From an uncultured Lachnospiraceae bacterium (lineage in GTDB: Bacteria > Bacillota > Clostridia > Lachnospirales > Lachnospiraceae): 17,161 nucleotides of DNA. Under the pieces are notes generated by a model. That model ran no database searches. It saw only the letters and a program-made list of their open reading frames with translations, and was not told where the DNA came from. A program made the translations under genes and the position numbers. The stretch is from assembly GCA_944376975.1 (NCBI GenBank), contig CALWEE010000012.1:1-17161 (forward strand). The letters run 5' to 3'. Position 1 is the stretch's first letter. The number at the start of each line of letters is the position of its first letter. Below, piece after piece: positions 1-5,847 of the stretch.

Positions 1-316
1 CGTTGATCGCCACGCCCACGGGTAGCTCCTCATCTGATTTCATCTCGTAAACGGCAAGCCGGATGATGGTCAGGTCCACTTTGGTCATACGCCCCGTGCT
101 CCAGCCTTCCACCGCGCCGTCGATCATGACGTCGATGTCGGAAAGTTTTTCCCGGATCTTGTCCACCCGTTCCGTGATATATGCCCGTTCTTCTTCGCCG
201 GCTGTCTGGAGATGCTCCATATAAAGCGTCTCCTGTTCGCCCATGTCGCCGTCCGGATGAAATTCCACCCGGAACAGCAGGCGGAATATATGTTCCCGTA
301 GTTCTCTTCTGCCCAT
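1..316 (-). CDS. nusB: Transcription antitermination factor NusB (3' end cut off)
   Basis: The visible 105 codons begin MGRRELREHIFRLLFRVEF and run through TKVDLTIIRLAVYEM to PVGVAIN, the conserved framework of NusB. NusB is the small all-helical RNA-binding protein that pairs with ribosomal protein S10 (NusE) on boxA to promote antitermination of rRNA operons. No stop codon is reached, so about 25-30 C-terminal residues lie outside the window. I chose the ATG at 316 because GGAGGA sits just upstream; an in-frame ATG at 331 lies upstream of that ribosome binding site and is unlikely. The gene follows asp23 with a 91-nt gap that contains a hairpin. The spoIIIAH-asp23-nusB order is usual downstream of spoIIIA in Clostridia. 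Confidence 0.93.
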   Translation of the reverse strand, partial: MGRRELREHIFRLLFRVEFHPDGDMGEQETLYMEHLQTAGEEERAYITERVDKIREKLSDIDVMIDGAVEGWSTGRMTKVDLTIIRLAVYEMKSDEELPVGVAIN

Positions 317-345
317 AGTTTCCTCCAACATTTTATCTCACTTTA

Positions 346-380
346 AAGGTGACGCAAGTCGGCAAAACCCGCGTCACCTT
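346..380 (-). repeat. 10-bp perfect inverted repeat between asp23 and nusB (possible attenuator)
   Basis: AAGGTGACGC (346-355) and GCGTCACCTT (371-380) are perfect reverse complements around a 15-nt loop. On the minus strand the hairpin is followed by TTTAAAG rather than a long T run, so it is at best a weak terminator. It could partly attenuate reading from asp23 into nusB, or stabilise an mRNA end. Function is inferred from position only. Confidence 0.55.
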
Positions 381-407
381 AAACTTTCCATAAACACAGA
401 CGCCCGA

Positions 408-794
408 TCAGTCTTCTTCCAGATCGACGCCCGCTATCCTTATATTGACATCGGATACTTCCAGTCCCGTCATGTTCTCGATCGCGCTCTTGACCCGTTC
501 CTGGACCGCGGACGCCACTTCCGGAATGGCATACCCGTATTCCAGGTTGATGGCCAGATCGACGGAAACACTTTCCCCGTCCACGCTGATCTTAACGCCC
601 TTGGAAAGGTTTTTCATGCCAAGCTTGGCAACCAGTTCGTTGGTGATATTCCCGTACATGGAAGCAACCCCTTTGACTTCTGTCGCCGCCAGTCCGGCAA
701 TGATCGCCACCACTTCATCAGCGATCTGCACTTCGCCGATCGTATGCTCATCGTGTATCGCGTAACTCATTGTATCTTCATGTTCTTTAGCCAT
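408..794 (-). CDS. Asp23/Gls24 family envelope-stress-response protein (YqhY-like)
   Basis: This 128-residue protein has the Asp23/Gls24 fold signature: an IADEVVAIIAGLAATEVKGV stretch (about residues 24-43), a basic and glycine-rich middle (GNITNELVAKLGMKNLSKGVK), and a C-terminal VQERVKSAIENMTGLEVSDV helix followed by VNIRIAGV. Members are soluble proteins linked to envelope homeostasis; the paralogue YqhY lies just upstream of nusB in Bacillus and is linked to control of acetyl-CoA carboxylase. The ATG at 794 is preceded by GGAGGT at suitable spacing, which supports it over the ATG nine codons in. A vegetative-type promoter lies directly upstream, so the gene need not depend on sporulation control of spoIIIAH. 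The exact function here is not visible from sequence. Confidence 0.92.
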   Translation of the reverse strand: MAKEHEDTMSYAIHDEHTIGEVQIADEVVAIIAGLAATEVKGVASMYGNITNELVAKLGMKNLSKGVKISVDGESVSVDLAINLEYGYAIPEVASAVQERVKSAIENMTGLEVSDVNIRIAGVDLEED

Positions 795-833
795 CGGTCT
801 CTACCTCCATCTGTTAAAACCTTCTTACAGGGT

Positions 834-862
834 ATTATAACAAAATTATATGCTTTTGAAAA
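834..862 (-). promoter_or_regulatory. Vegetative (sigma-A type) promoter for asp23-nusB
   Basis: On the minus strand TTTTCA (857-862) is separated by 17 nt from TATAAT (834-839). The -10 box is preceded by TG plus one base, giving an extended -10. It overlaps the stop region of spoIIIAH and lies about 40 nt upstream of the asp23 start. This would give asp23 and nusB housekeeping expression independent of the sporulation gene before them. Confidence 0.72.
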
Positions 863-870
863 GAAAATTA

Positions 871-1542
871 TCAATTTAATGTGGTGATCACAATGCTCTC
901 CGCTCCCATATCCGTTTTTCTCCGCACGATATCTTCGATCTGCGCTTTTTCTTCCTCCGTCAGGCTTTCCCGGCAGACGACCACGTCGCAGGACGTTTCC
1001 GTCAGGCTGACCACCGCGTTCTGGAAGCCTTTCGCGGCCAGCAATGTTTCCGCCGCCGCCTCCATCTCCGACCGGTCGGTCATGGCGATCAGGTCTTCCA
1101 TGGCGGTCTGCTTTAATTCTTCCGTGACATTTTCATTGTCGATCACGTCCAGCAGCGCTTCTTTATTCTTGGACCGCATCTGTTCCCGGTTCAGTTTGGC
1201 GGACGCGCTGAAATTCTGCCCCGCCGCGGTGCTGGTCAATACGGCCTCCCCCACATTTTCAATGGGCTGCGCCTCCGCGTCCGGATCTTGCGTCCCCTCT
1301 TCCAAAGACGGATCTTCGCTTTCCTCCCCCGCATCGGCGACAGCCTGTTCATCATCCGCCGCCACGTAAATATCCGCGTTCGCGTCGGTCAGATCGTACA
1401 CCTCATCTTCCGGAGCCACATAGGTCGCGGCCGCGCTGTCCGCCTCCATGCCTCCTGTCCTGAAATTCAGATACCCGGCAACGATGATCATGACCGCCAG
1501 GGCCGCGATGACGATCTGATTTTTCCTGACACCCTTTTTCAA
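871..1542 (-). CDS. spoIIIAH: Stage III sporulation protein AH (SpoIIIAH)
   Basis: The 223-residue protein has a basic N-terminus (MKKGVRKNQ), one transmembrane helix (about residues 9-26), an acidic linker (about 30-95), and a C-terminal YscJ/FliF-like ring-building domain. Recognisable segments are SAKLNREQMRSKNKEALLD, the TDRSEMEAAAETLLAAKGF helix, and the ending RRKTDMGAESIVITTLN. In sporulating cells SpoIIIAH is anchored in the mother-cell membrane and binds SpoIIQ from the forespore to form a channel across the intermembrane space. The start codon is TTG at 1542, fixed by AAGGAGGG six bases upstream. Unusually, the gene is not next to spoIIIAG: about 3.7 kb, including a divergent operon, separates them. 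It has its own sigma-E-like promoter. Confidence 0.93.
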   Translation of the reverse strand: MKKGVRKNQIVIAALAVMIIVAGYLNFRTGGMEADSAAATYVAPEDEVYDLTDANADIYVAADDEQAVADAGEESEDPSLEEGTQDPDAEAQPIENVGEAVLTSTAAGQNFSASAKLNREQMRSKNKEALLDVIDNENVTEELKQTAMEDLIAMTDRSEMEAAAETLLAAKGFQNAVVSLTETSCDVVVCRESLTEEEKAQIEDIVRRKTDMGAESIVITTLN

Positions 1543-1584
1543 CCTGAACCCTCCTTAAACCATCTGTCACTGTTTGCTACTTCC

Positions 1585-1613
1585 ATTCTATGAAAAGGGC
1601 CCGCCGTATATGC
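1585..1613 (-). promoter_or_regulatory. Sigma-E-like sporulation promoter for spoIIIAH
   Basis: Reading the minus strand, GCATATA (1607-1613) is followed after exactly 14 nt by CATAGAAT (1585-1592). The sigma-E consensus known from Bacillus is roughly GMATATT, 14 nt, CATACAnT, so the match is 6 of 7 and 7 of 8. The predicted transcript start lies some 30-40 nt before the TTG start codon. This explains how a gene detached from the spoIIIA operon can still be expressed in the mother cell. It is read by eye and not tested. Confidence 0.72.
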
Positions 1614-1623
1614 CGGAGTAAAA

Positions 1624-1717
1624 TTGAACTTTTTGTCACAACTTCCCCCTGTTCCGCATTTTTTATATTGAACTTCTCTTTATGCTATGTTAAAATAGTT
1701 TCCATGAAATTGAACTT
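1624..1717 (+). repeat. Three TTGAACTT direct repeats at 42-44 bp spacing (candidate XRE operators)
   Basis: TTGAACTT occurs at 1624-1631, 1668-1675 and 1710-1717, all on the same strand, with starts 44 and 42 bp apart, or about four helical turns. Two copies have mirrored flanks: AAAA/TTTT around the core TTGAAC in the first, and TGAAA/TTTCA in the third. The second copy overlaps the predicted -35 box of the XRE-alaA operon, and the third overlaps its transcript start and abuts the ribosome binding site. The first copy lies about 10 bp upstream of the spoIIIAH -35 box. Such placement fits autoregulation by the XRE domain encoded just downstream; this is an inference. Confidence 0.65.
1668..1696 (+). 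promoter_or_regulatory. Promoter of the XRE-alaA / FAD-dehydrogenase operon
   Basis: TTGAAC (1668-1673) is followed after 17 nt by TAAAAT (1691-1696), giving 4 of 6 and 5 of 6 matches to the sigma-A consensus. The transcript would start near 1703, about 30 nt before the ATG at 1733. The -35 box coincides with the second TTGAACTT repeat. Confidence 0.65.
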
Positions 1718-1732
1718 TCAGGAGAGATGCGC

Positions 1733-3241
1733 ATGAACGAAACTTTCGCGGACCGTCTAAGATCGGCAATGGCCCGACAGGACAAAAAACAGGTGGACCT
1801 GATCCGGGCCGCCGCCGAGCAGGGCCTGAAACTGGGAAAAAGCCATATGAGCCAGTATGTCAGCGGGAAGACCATCCCCCGCGCCGGCATCCTCCATTTT
1901 CTCGCCCAGACCCTGGACGTGGATGAAGACTGGCTGAAAGACGGTAAAAACACAGGAACATCCCGGTCCTGCCGCCGGGAAGACAACGGCACGGACAACG
2001 ATCATATTTCAGGAGGAATCACGATGCGGTATTTTAAAAAATCTTCAAAACTGAACAATGTTTTATACGATGTGAGAGGTCCTGTAGTGGACGAAGCGAC
2101 AAAAATGGAGGAGGACGGAACGCAGATCCTGAAATTGAACATCGGCAATCCGGCTCCTTTCGGTTTCCGCACGCCGGACGAAGTCATCTATGACATGCGC
2201 CGTCAGCTCACCGAATGTGAAGGCTACTCTTCCGCCAACGGGCTTTTTTCCGCCCGGAAAGCGATCATGCAGTACGCCCAGTTAAAAAAGATCCCCAACG
2301 TGACCATGGATGATATCTATACCGGAAACGGCGTCAGCGAACTGATCAACCTGTGCATGTCCGCCCTGTTGGACGACGGGGACGAGATCCTCATCCCTTC
2401 GCCGGACTATCCGCTGTGGACGGCCTGCGCCACCCTGGCCGGCGGCAAACCGGTCCACTATATATGCGACGAACAGGCGGACTGGTATCCGGACATGGAA
2501 GATATGAAAAAGAAGATCACCGACCGGACAAAGGCCATCGTCATCATCAATCCCAACAACCCAACCGGCGCCCTCTACCCGAAGGAAGTCCTTCAGCAGA
2601 TCGTTGATATCGCCAGACAGCATCAGCTGATCATCTTTTCCGACGAGATCTACGACCGTCTGGTCATGGACGGCGAGGAACACATCTCCATCGCGTCTCT
2701 CGCCCCGGATCTGTTCTGCGTCACCTTCAGCGGGCTGTCCAAATCTCATATGATCGCCGGGTTCCGGATCGGCTGGATGATCTTAAGCGGCAATAAACGC
2801 ATGGCCACAGACTATATCGAAGGGCTGAAAATGCTTTCCAACATGCGGCTGTGCTCCAATGTGCCGGCCCAGTCCATTGTCCAGACTGCCCTTGGCGGCA
2901 ACCAGAGCGTGAAAAGCTACATCGTTCCCGGCGGCCGTATATACGAACAAAGGGAATTCATCTATAACGCGCTGACCGATATCCCCGGCATCAGCTGCGT
3001 CAAACCGAAAGCGGCTTTTTACATCTTCCCCAAGATCGACGTGAAAAAGTTCAATATCACCAATGATGAACAGTTCGCGCTGGATCTGCTCCGGGAGAAA
3101 AAGATCCTGCTGATCCACGGCGGCGGCTTCAACTGGCATCAGCCGGACCATTTCCGCATTGTCTATCTGCCCCGGATCGAAGTGCTGAAAGAGGCCATGG
3201 ACAAGATCAAAGATTTCTTCAGCTACTATAAACAGGCCTGA
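1733..3241 (+). CDS. XRE helix-turn-helix fused to AlaA-type alanine aminotransferase
   Basis: One uninterrupted 502-codon frame encodes two domains. Residues about 3-68 form an XRE HTH domain (TFADRLRSAM, the recognition-helix region KSHMSQYVSGKTIPR, then ILHFLAQTLDVDEDWL). A charged linker runs to about 97. Residues 98-502 form a fold-type I PLP aminotransferase that closely matches E. coli AlaA: KSSKLNNVLYDVRGPV, LNIGNPAPFGF, NPNNPTGA, SDEIYDRL and GLSKSHMIAGFR. The lysine in GLSK is the Schiff-base residue; counted from the internal Met it is residue 240, as in AlaA. The C-terminal DHFRIVYLPR supplies the substrate-carboxylate arginine. The AlaA reaction is pyruvate plus glutamate to alanine plus 2-oxoglutarate. 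I chose ATG 1733 over ATG 1727 because AGGAGAG ends at 1726, too close to the latter. The FAD dehydrogenase follows after 24 nt. An internal start could also yield free AlaA. Confidence 0.9.
   Translation: MNETFADRLRSAMARQDKKQVDLIRAAAEQGLKLGKSHMSQYVSGKTIPRAGILHFLAQTLDVDEDWLKDGKNTGTSRSCRREDNGTDNDHISGGITMRYFKKSSKLNNVLYDVRGPVVDEATKMEEDGTQILKLNIGNPAPFGFRTPDEVIYDMRRQLTECEGYSSANGLFSARKAIMQYAQLKKIPNVTMDDIYTGNGVSELINLCMSALLDDGDEILIPSPDYPLWTACATLAGGKPVHYICDEQADWYPDMEDMKKKITDRTKAIVIINPNNPTGALYPKEVLQQIVDIARQHQLIIFSDEIYDRLVMDGEEHISIASLAPDLFCVTFSGLSKSHMIAGFRIGWMILSGNKRMATDYIEGLKMLSNMRLCSNVPAQSIVQTALGGNQSVKSYIVPGGRIYEQREFIYNALTDIPGISCVKPKAAFYIFPKIDVKKFNITNDEQFALDLLREKKILLIHGGGFNWHQPDHFRIVYLPRIEVLKEAMDKIKDFFSYYKQA
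2011..2026 (+). promoter_or_regulatory. Internal ribosome binding site and ATG at the HTH/AlaA junction
   Basis: AGGAGG (2011-2016) stands 7 nt before an in-frame ATG (2024-2026) inside the fusion gene. Translation from here would give a 405-residue protein starting MRYFKKSSKLNNVLYDVRGP, the same length as E. coli AlaA and starting at the equivalent place. The site is stronger than the one used for the full-length protein. It may be a relic of a once separate aminotransferase gene or a working second start. Which of these holds cannot be told from sequence. Confidence 0.7.
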
Positions 3242-3265
3242 TCATCAAAGGAGGCGATCTCACCT

Positions 3266-4645
3266 ATGGATTACGACGTGATCATCATCGGCGCGGGCCC
3301 CGGCGGCATCTTCGCGGCCTATGAACTGATAAAAGAACGGCCCTCCTGCAAAGTGGCCGTATTTGAAGCGGGCCACGCCCTGGAAAAAAGAAAGTGTCCC
3401 ATTGACGGCGTACACGTTAAAAGCTGCGTCAACTGCAGCCGCTGCTCCATCATGTGCGGCTTTGGCGGCGCCGGCGCTTTTTCCGATGGGAAATACAATA
3501 TCACCAACGATTTCGGCGGTACCCTTTATGAGCATATCGGGAAAAAGCAGGCTCTGGACCTGATGAAGTACGTGGACAGCATCAATATGGCTTATGGCGG
3601 CGAGGGGACCCGGCTCTACTCCACCGCGGGCACCCAGTTCAAAAAGCTTTGCCTCCAGAACAAACTGAATCTTCTGGACGCTTCTGTCCGCCACCTGGGG
3701 ACCAATATCAATTATGTGGTCCTTGGAAACCTTTACGCCCATCTGAAAGACAAAGTCGACTTCTATTTTGACAGTCCGGTCAAAACCATCCAGAAAACGG
3801 AAAAGGGTTACCGGATCATCTGGGAAACGGGCAGCTGTGAATGCGCGAAATGTATCGTTTCTGTCGGCCGGAGCGGAAGCAAATGGATGGAACAGGTCTG
3901 CCGGGAAATGGATATCCCTACCAAATCCAACCGGGTGGACATCGGCGTGCGGGTGGAACTTCCCGCCGTCATCTTTTCCCATCTCACCGACGAATTATAC
4001 GAAAGCAAGATCGTCTACCGCACGGAAAAATTTGAAGACAAGGTACGTACATTCTGTATGAACCCCAACGGGATCGTGGTCAACGAAAACACCAACGGCA
4101 TCATCACGGTCAACGGCCACAGCTATGAGGGCAGCGATAAAAAAACAGAAAACACCAACTTCGCCCTTCTTGTGGCCAAACATTTTTCCGAGCCGTTCAA
4201 AGACAGCAACGGCTACGGGGAAAGCATCGCCAGACTGTCCAATATGCTGGGCGGCGGCGTGATCGTCCAGCGGTTCGGCGATCTGATCCGCGGGCGCAGG
4301 AGCACGGTCAAACGGGTGGAGGAAGGGCTGGTGCGTCCCACCCTTCAGGCCACGCCCGGCGATCTGAGCCTCGTCCTTCCCAAACGGATACTGGACGGCA
4401 TCATCGAGATGATCTACGCGCTTGACAAAGTGGCGCCCGGGACCGCCAACGACGATACGCTCCTGTACGGCGTGGAAGTCAAATTCTACAACATGGAAGT
4501 GGCCATTGACGAACATCTGGAAAGCCGCTATAAGGGGCTGTATATCATCGGAGACGGAAGCGGCGTGACCCATTCCCTCTCCCACGCGTCCGCCAGCGGC
4601 GTGTACGTGGCCCGGCATATCCTGTCGGAAAACAGATCTGACTGA
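3266..4645 (+). CDS. FAD-dependent dehydrogenase (COG2509-like) with Cys cluster
   Basis: This 459-residue flavoprotein begins MDYDVIIIGAGPGGIFAAYE, a Rossmann dinucleotide fold with GxGxxG at residues 9-14, followed by the acidic VFEAG strand end. The C-terminal segment YIIGDGSGVTHSLSHASASG (about 426-445) is the second FAD contact. After the first fold come C44, then C54, C57, C60 and C64 in CVNCSRCSIMCGFGGAGAF, just before SDGKYNIT. That spacing (CX2CX2CX3C) equals a ferredoxin [4Fe-4S] motif, though the usual following proline is glycine. The family is predicted NAD(P)/FAD oxidoreductases without a settled substrate. AAAGGAGGCGATC precedes the ATG, and the gene lies 24 nt behind the XRE-AlaA fusion, so the two are probably cotranscribed. 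Its substrate and any link to alanine metabolism are unknown. Confidence 0.85.
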   Translation: MDYDVIIIGAGPGGIFAAYELIKERPSCKVAVFEAGHALEKRKCPIDGVHVKSCVNCSRCSIMCGFGGAGAFSDGKYNITNDFGGTLYEHIGKKQALDLMKYVDSINMAYGGEGTRLYSTAGTQFKKLCLQNKLNLLDASVRHLGTNINYVVLGNLYAHLKDKVDFYFDSPVKTIQKTEKGYRIIWETGSCECAKCIVSVGRSGSKWMEQVCREMDIPTKSNRVDIGVRVELPAVIFSHLTDELYESKIVYRTEKFEDKVRTFCMNPNGIVVNENTNGIITVNGHSYEGSDKKTENTNFALLVAKHFSEPFKDSNGYGESIARLSNMLGGGVIVQRFGDLIRGRRSTVKRVEEGLVRPTLQATPGDLSLVLPKRILDGIIEMIYALDKVAPGTANDDTLLYGVEVKFYNMEVAIDEHLESRYKGLYIIGDGSGVTHSLSHASASGVYVARHILSENRSD

Positions 4646-4654
4646 AAAGACAAA

Positions 4655-4682
4655 CGAGCCAGGACGTAAATGTCCTGGCTCG
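4655..4682. terminator. Bidirectional hairpin terminator between convergent genes
   Basis: CGAGCCAGGAC (4655-4665) and GTCCTGGCTCG (4672-4682) form a perfect 11-bp stem with a 6-nt loop. On the minus strand the stem is followed by TTTGTCTTTTC, a fair T-rich tail. On the plus strand the tail is poor. It lies 9 nt after the FAD-dehydrogenase stop and 25 nt after the stop of the converging membrane-protein gene. Confidence 0.82.
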
Positions 4683-4707
4683 ATCACGTTCCTCCCATGC
4701 CGCCCGG

Positions 4708-5169
4708 TCACTTTCTCTTATAGATAAAGTAGCCCGCCGCGTACCACAAAGTACGCAGGATATAAACTACCGCTCCGGATATGAGCACCGTCCATACCGG
4801 ATAAAAGTAATTTCCTGTCCCGTTCCTGTCAAGCAGCGAAAAAAGCCCCGCCATCAAAACAGAGCTGACCGACACCGCGACAACATACAGGATGATCTTT
4901 GTATAAGGCAGTTTCTCCACATGATCCTTCCCAAAAAAGATGAGCATGGTCACGCTGCCGAACAGATACAGATTCTGGCACAACAACTGGATGACTCCCA
5001 CCACCGTATGGCTCCAGAAGCGTATACCGAACATCTGATCTGTTATGCCGCCTCTCCAGGGCATCCATATATCGATGATAAAATAAACAAGCTGATAGAT
5101 CAGCAGGCCTGCCAGCATGATCGCCGTCAGCGTCCAGTTGATCTTATTTAATTTCTTTTCCGTAAGCAT
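4708..5169 (-). CDS. Small membrane protein of unknown function, four helices
   Basis: I do not recognise this 153-residue protein. It has a short basic start (MLTEKKLNKINW), then four hydrophobic segments at about residues 13-33, 51-78, 90-112 and 124-146, and a basic end (YKRK). The loops are short; FFGKDHVEKLPYTK lies between helices 2 and 3. The ATG at 5169 has GGAGGAGGG a few bases upstream. It has its own extended -10 promoter at the end of spoIIIAG, and a hairpin terminator follows it, so it is probably a single-gene unit. Reading through from the spoIIIA operon is also possible, because no terminator is visible between. It occupies the place where spoIIIAH is normally found, but it shows no ring-building domain and is not an SpoIIIAH variant. 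A sporulation role is not shown by the sequence. Confidence 0.8.
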   Translation of the reverse strand: MLTEKKLNKINWTLTAIMLAGLLIYQLVYFIIDIWMPWRGGITDQMFGIRFWSHTVVGVIQLLCQNLYLFGSVTMLIFFGKDHVEKLPYTKIILYVVAVSVSSVLMAGLFSLLDRNGTGNYFYPVWTVLISGAVVYILRTLWYAAGYFIYKRK

Positions 5170-5194
5170 CGTAACCCTCCTCCCGTATGTAATT

Positions 5195-5224
5195 ATTATA
5201 CCATACCGGAAGCGGGGCTGTCAT
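5195..5224 (-). promoter_or_regulatory. Promoter of the four-helix membrane protein gene
   Basis: On the minus strand ATGACA (5219-5224) is followed after 18 nt by TATAAT (5195-5200), and the -10 is extended by TGG. The predicted transcript starts around 5188, leaving a leader of about 20 nt with the ribosome binding site. The -35 box lies just past the spoIIIAG stop codon. It is of vegetative type rather than sigma-E type. Confidence 0.68.
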
Positions 5225-5226
5225 CT

Positions 5227-5835
5227 TCATTGTCCATTATCCTGTTCCATCTTCACCACTTTGATCTTGTGCGCCGGCACATCATACAACGCCTGGACCG
5301 CTTCGGATATTTCATCCGCGACCCGTTCCTCGCCGCCGCCTTCGCAGCACACGACGACGCCTTCGATCTCCGGTTCGGTCTTTCGGATCACATACGGGAC
5401 ATCCTGGCCGTTTTCGTCTTGGGCGTATACGGTGCTTTCCGAATGACTGCCTTCCGAACTTCTTCTGCTGCCGCCCTGGGAATCGGTCTCCTCCACGGAA
5501 CTGTTCTGGGACGTGACGTCTTTTTCGATCACATACTCGCCTGTGGCCGCCGCGCGGATCATGACCCGGACTTCTCCCGCGCCTTCAATGGCCGACAGAA
5601 GCTTCGCGAGCCGTTCTTCCTGATTTTTCACATACGCTTCCAGATCTTTTGTTTCCCCGGCCGCTTGCCCTTCTGGCACCGTCTTTGTCCCGTCGGCAGA
5701 GCCATCGGGTTCATCTGAAGATCTTCCCGGTACAGGCCAGACGATAAGCAGGCATAAAACGCCGGCCAAAATAACGATCAGAGCCTGTTCCTTCCTGTTT
5801 TTCCCTGTAAGCATACGACATAACTTCTCTCCCAC
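5227..5835 (-). CDS. spoIIIAG: Stage III sporulation protein AG (SpoIIIAG)
   Basis: The 202-residue protein has a basic N-terminus, one transmembrane helix (about residues 17-34, ALIVILAGVLCLLIVWPV), a polar linker, then the SpoIIIAG ring-building domain: AYVKNQEERLAKLLSAIEGA, EVRVMIRAAATGEYVIEKDV, a Ser/Gly-rich insertion (about 108-135), and PEIEGVVVCCEGGGEERVAD with a final helix. In Bacillus SpoIIIAG forms a 30-fold ring in the mother-cell membrane as part of the SpoIIIA-SpoIIQ complex. The start is GTG at 5835, preceded by AGGAGGTGACAGC. It lies 12 nt after spoIIIAF. SpoIIIAH, which should follow directly, does not; a separate small gene comes next. Confidence 0.94.
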   Translation of the reverse strand: MGEKLCRMLTGKNRKEQALIVILAGVLCLLIVWPVPGRSSDEPDGSADGTKTVPEGQAAGETKDLEAYVKNQEERLAKLLSAIEGAGEVRVMIRAAATGEYVIEKDVTSQNSSVEETDSQGGSRRSSEGSHSESTVYAQDENGQDVPYVIRKTEPEIEGVVVCCEGGGEERVADEISEAVQALYDVPAHKIKVVKMEQDNGQ

Positions 5836-5847
5836 GCTGTCACCTCC

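Noticed and set aside
1624..1717. TTGAACTT repeats as a CRISPR array
   Set aside because: The repeats are only 8 bp, there are three of them, no cas genes are near and they overlap promoter elements.
1733..3241. Two separate genes joined by a sequencing frameshift
   Set aside because: The frame is continuous with no stop from 1733 to 3241, and both domains lie in the same frame without an indel being needed. Only the internal start raises the two-gene idea.
3995..4711. 238-codon open frame on the minus strand opposite the FAD dehydrogenase
   Set aside because: It is antisense to a well-supported flavoprotein, has biased His/Val-rich composition and matches no family. Long antisense frames are common in this GC-rich codon usage.
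1543..5226. A mobile element as the cause of the spoIIIAG-spoIIIAH split
   Set aside because: I saw no transposase, integrase, terminal inverted repeats or target-site duplication around the inserted genes, and their base composition looks like that of the neighbours.
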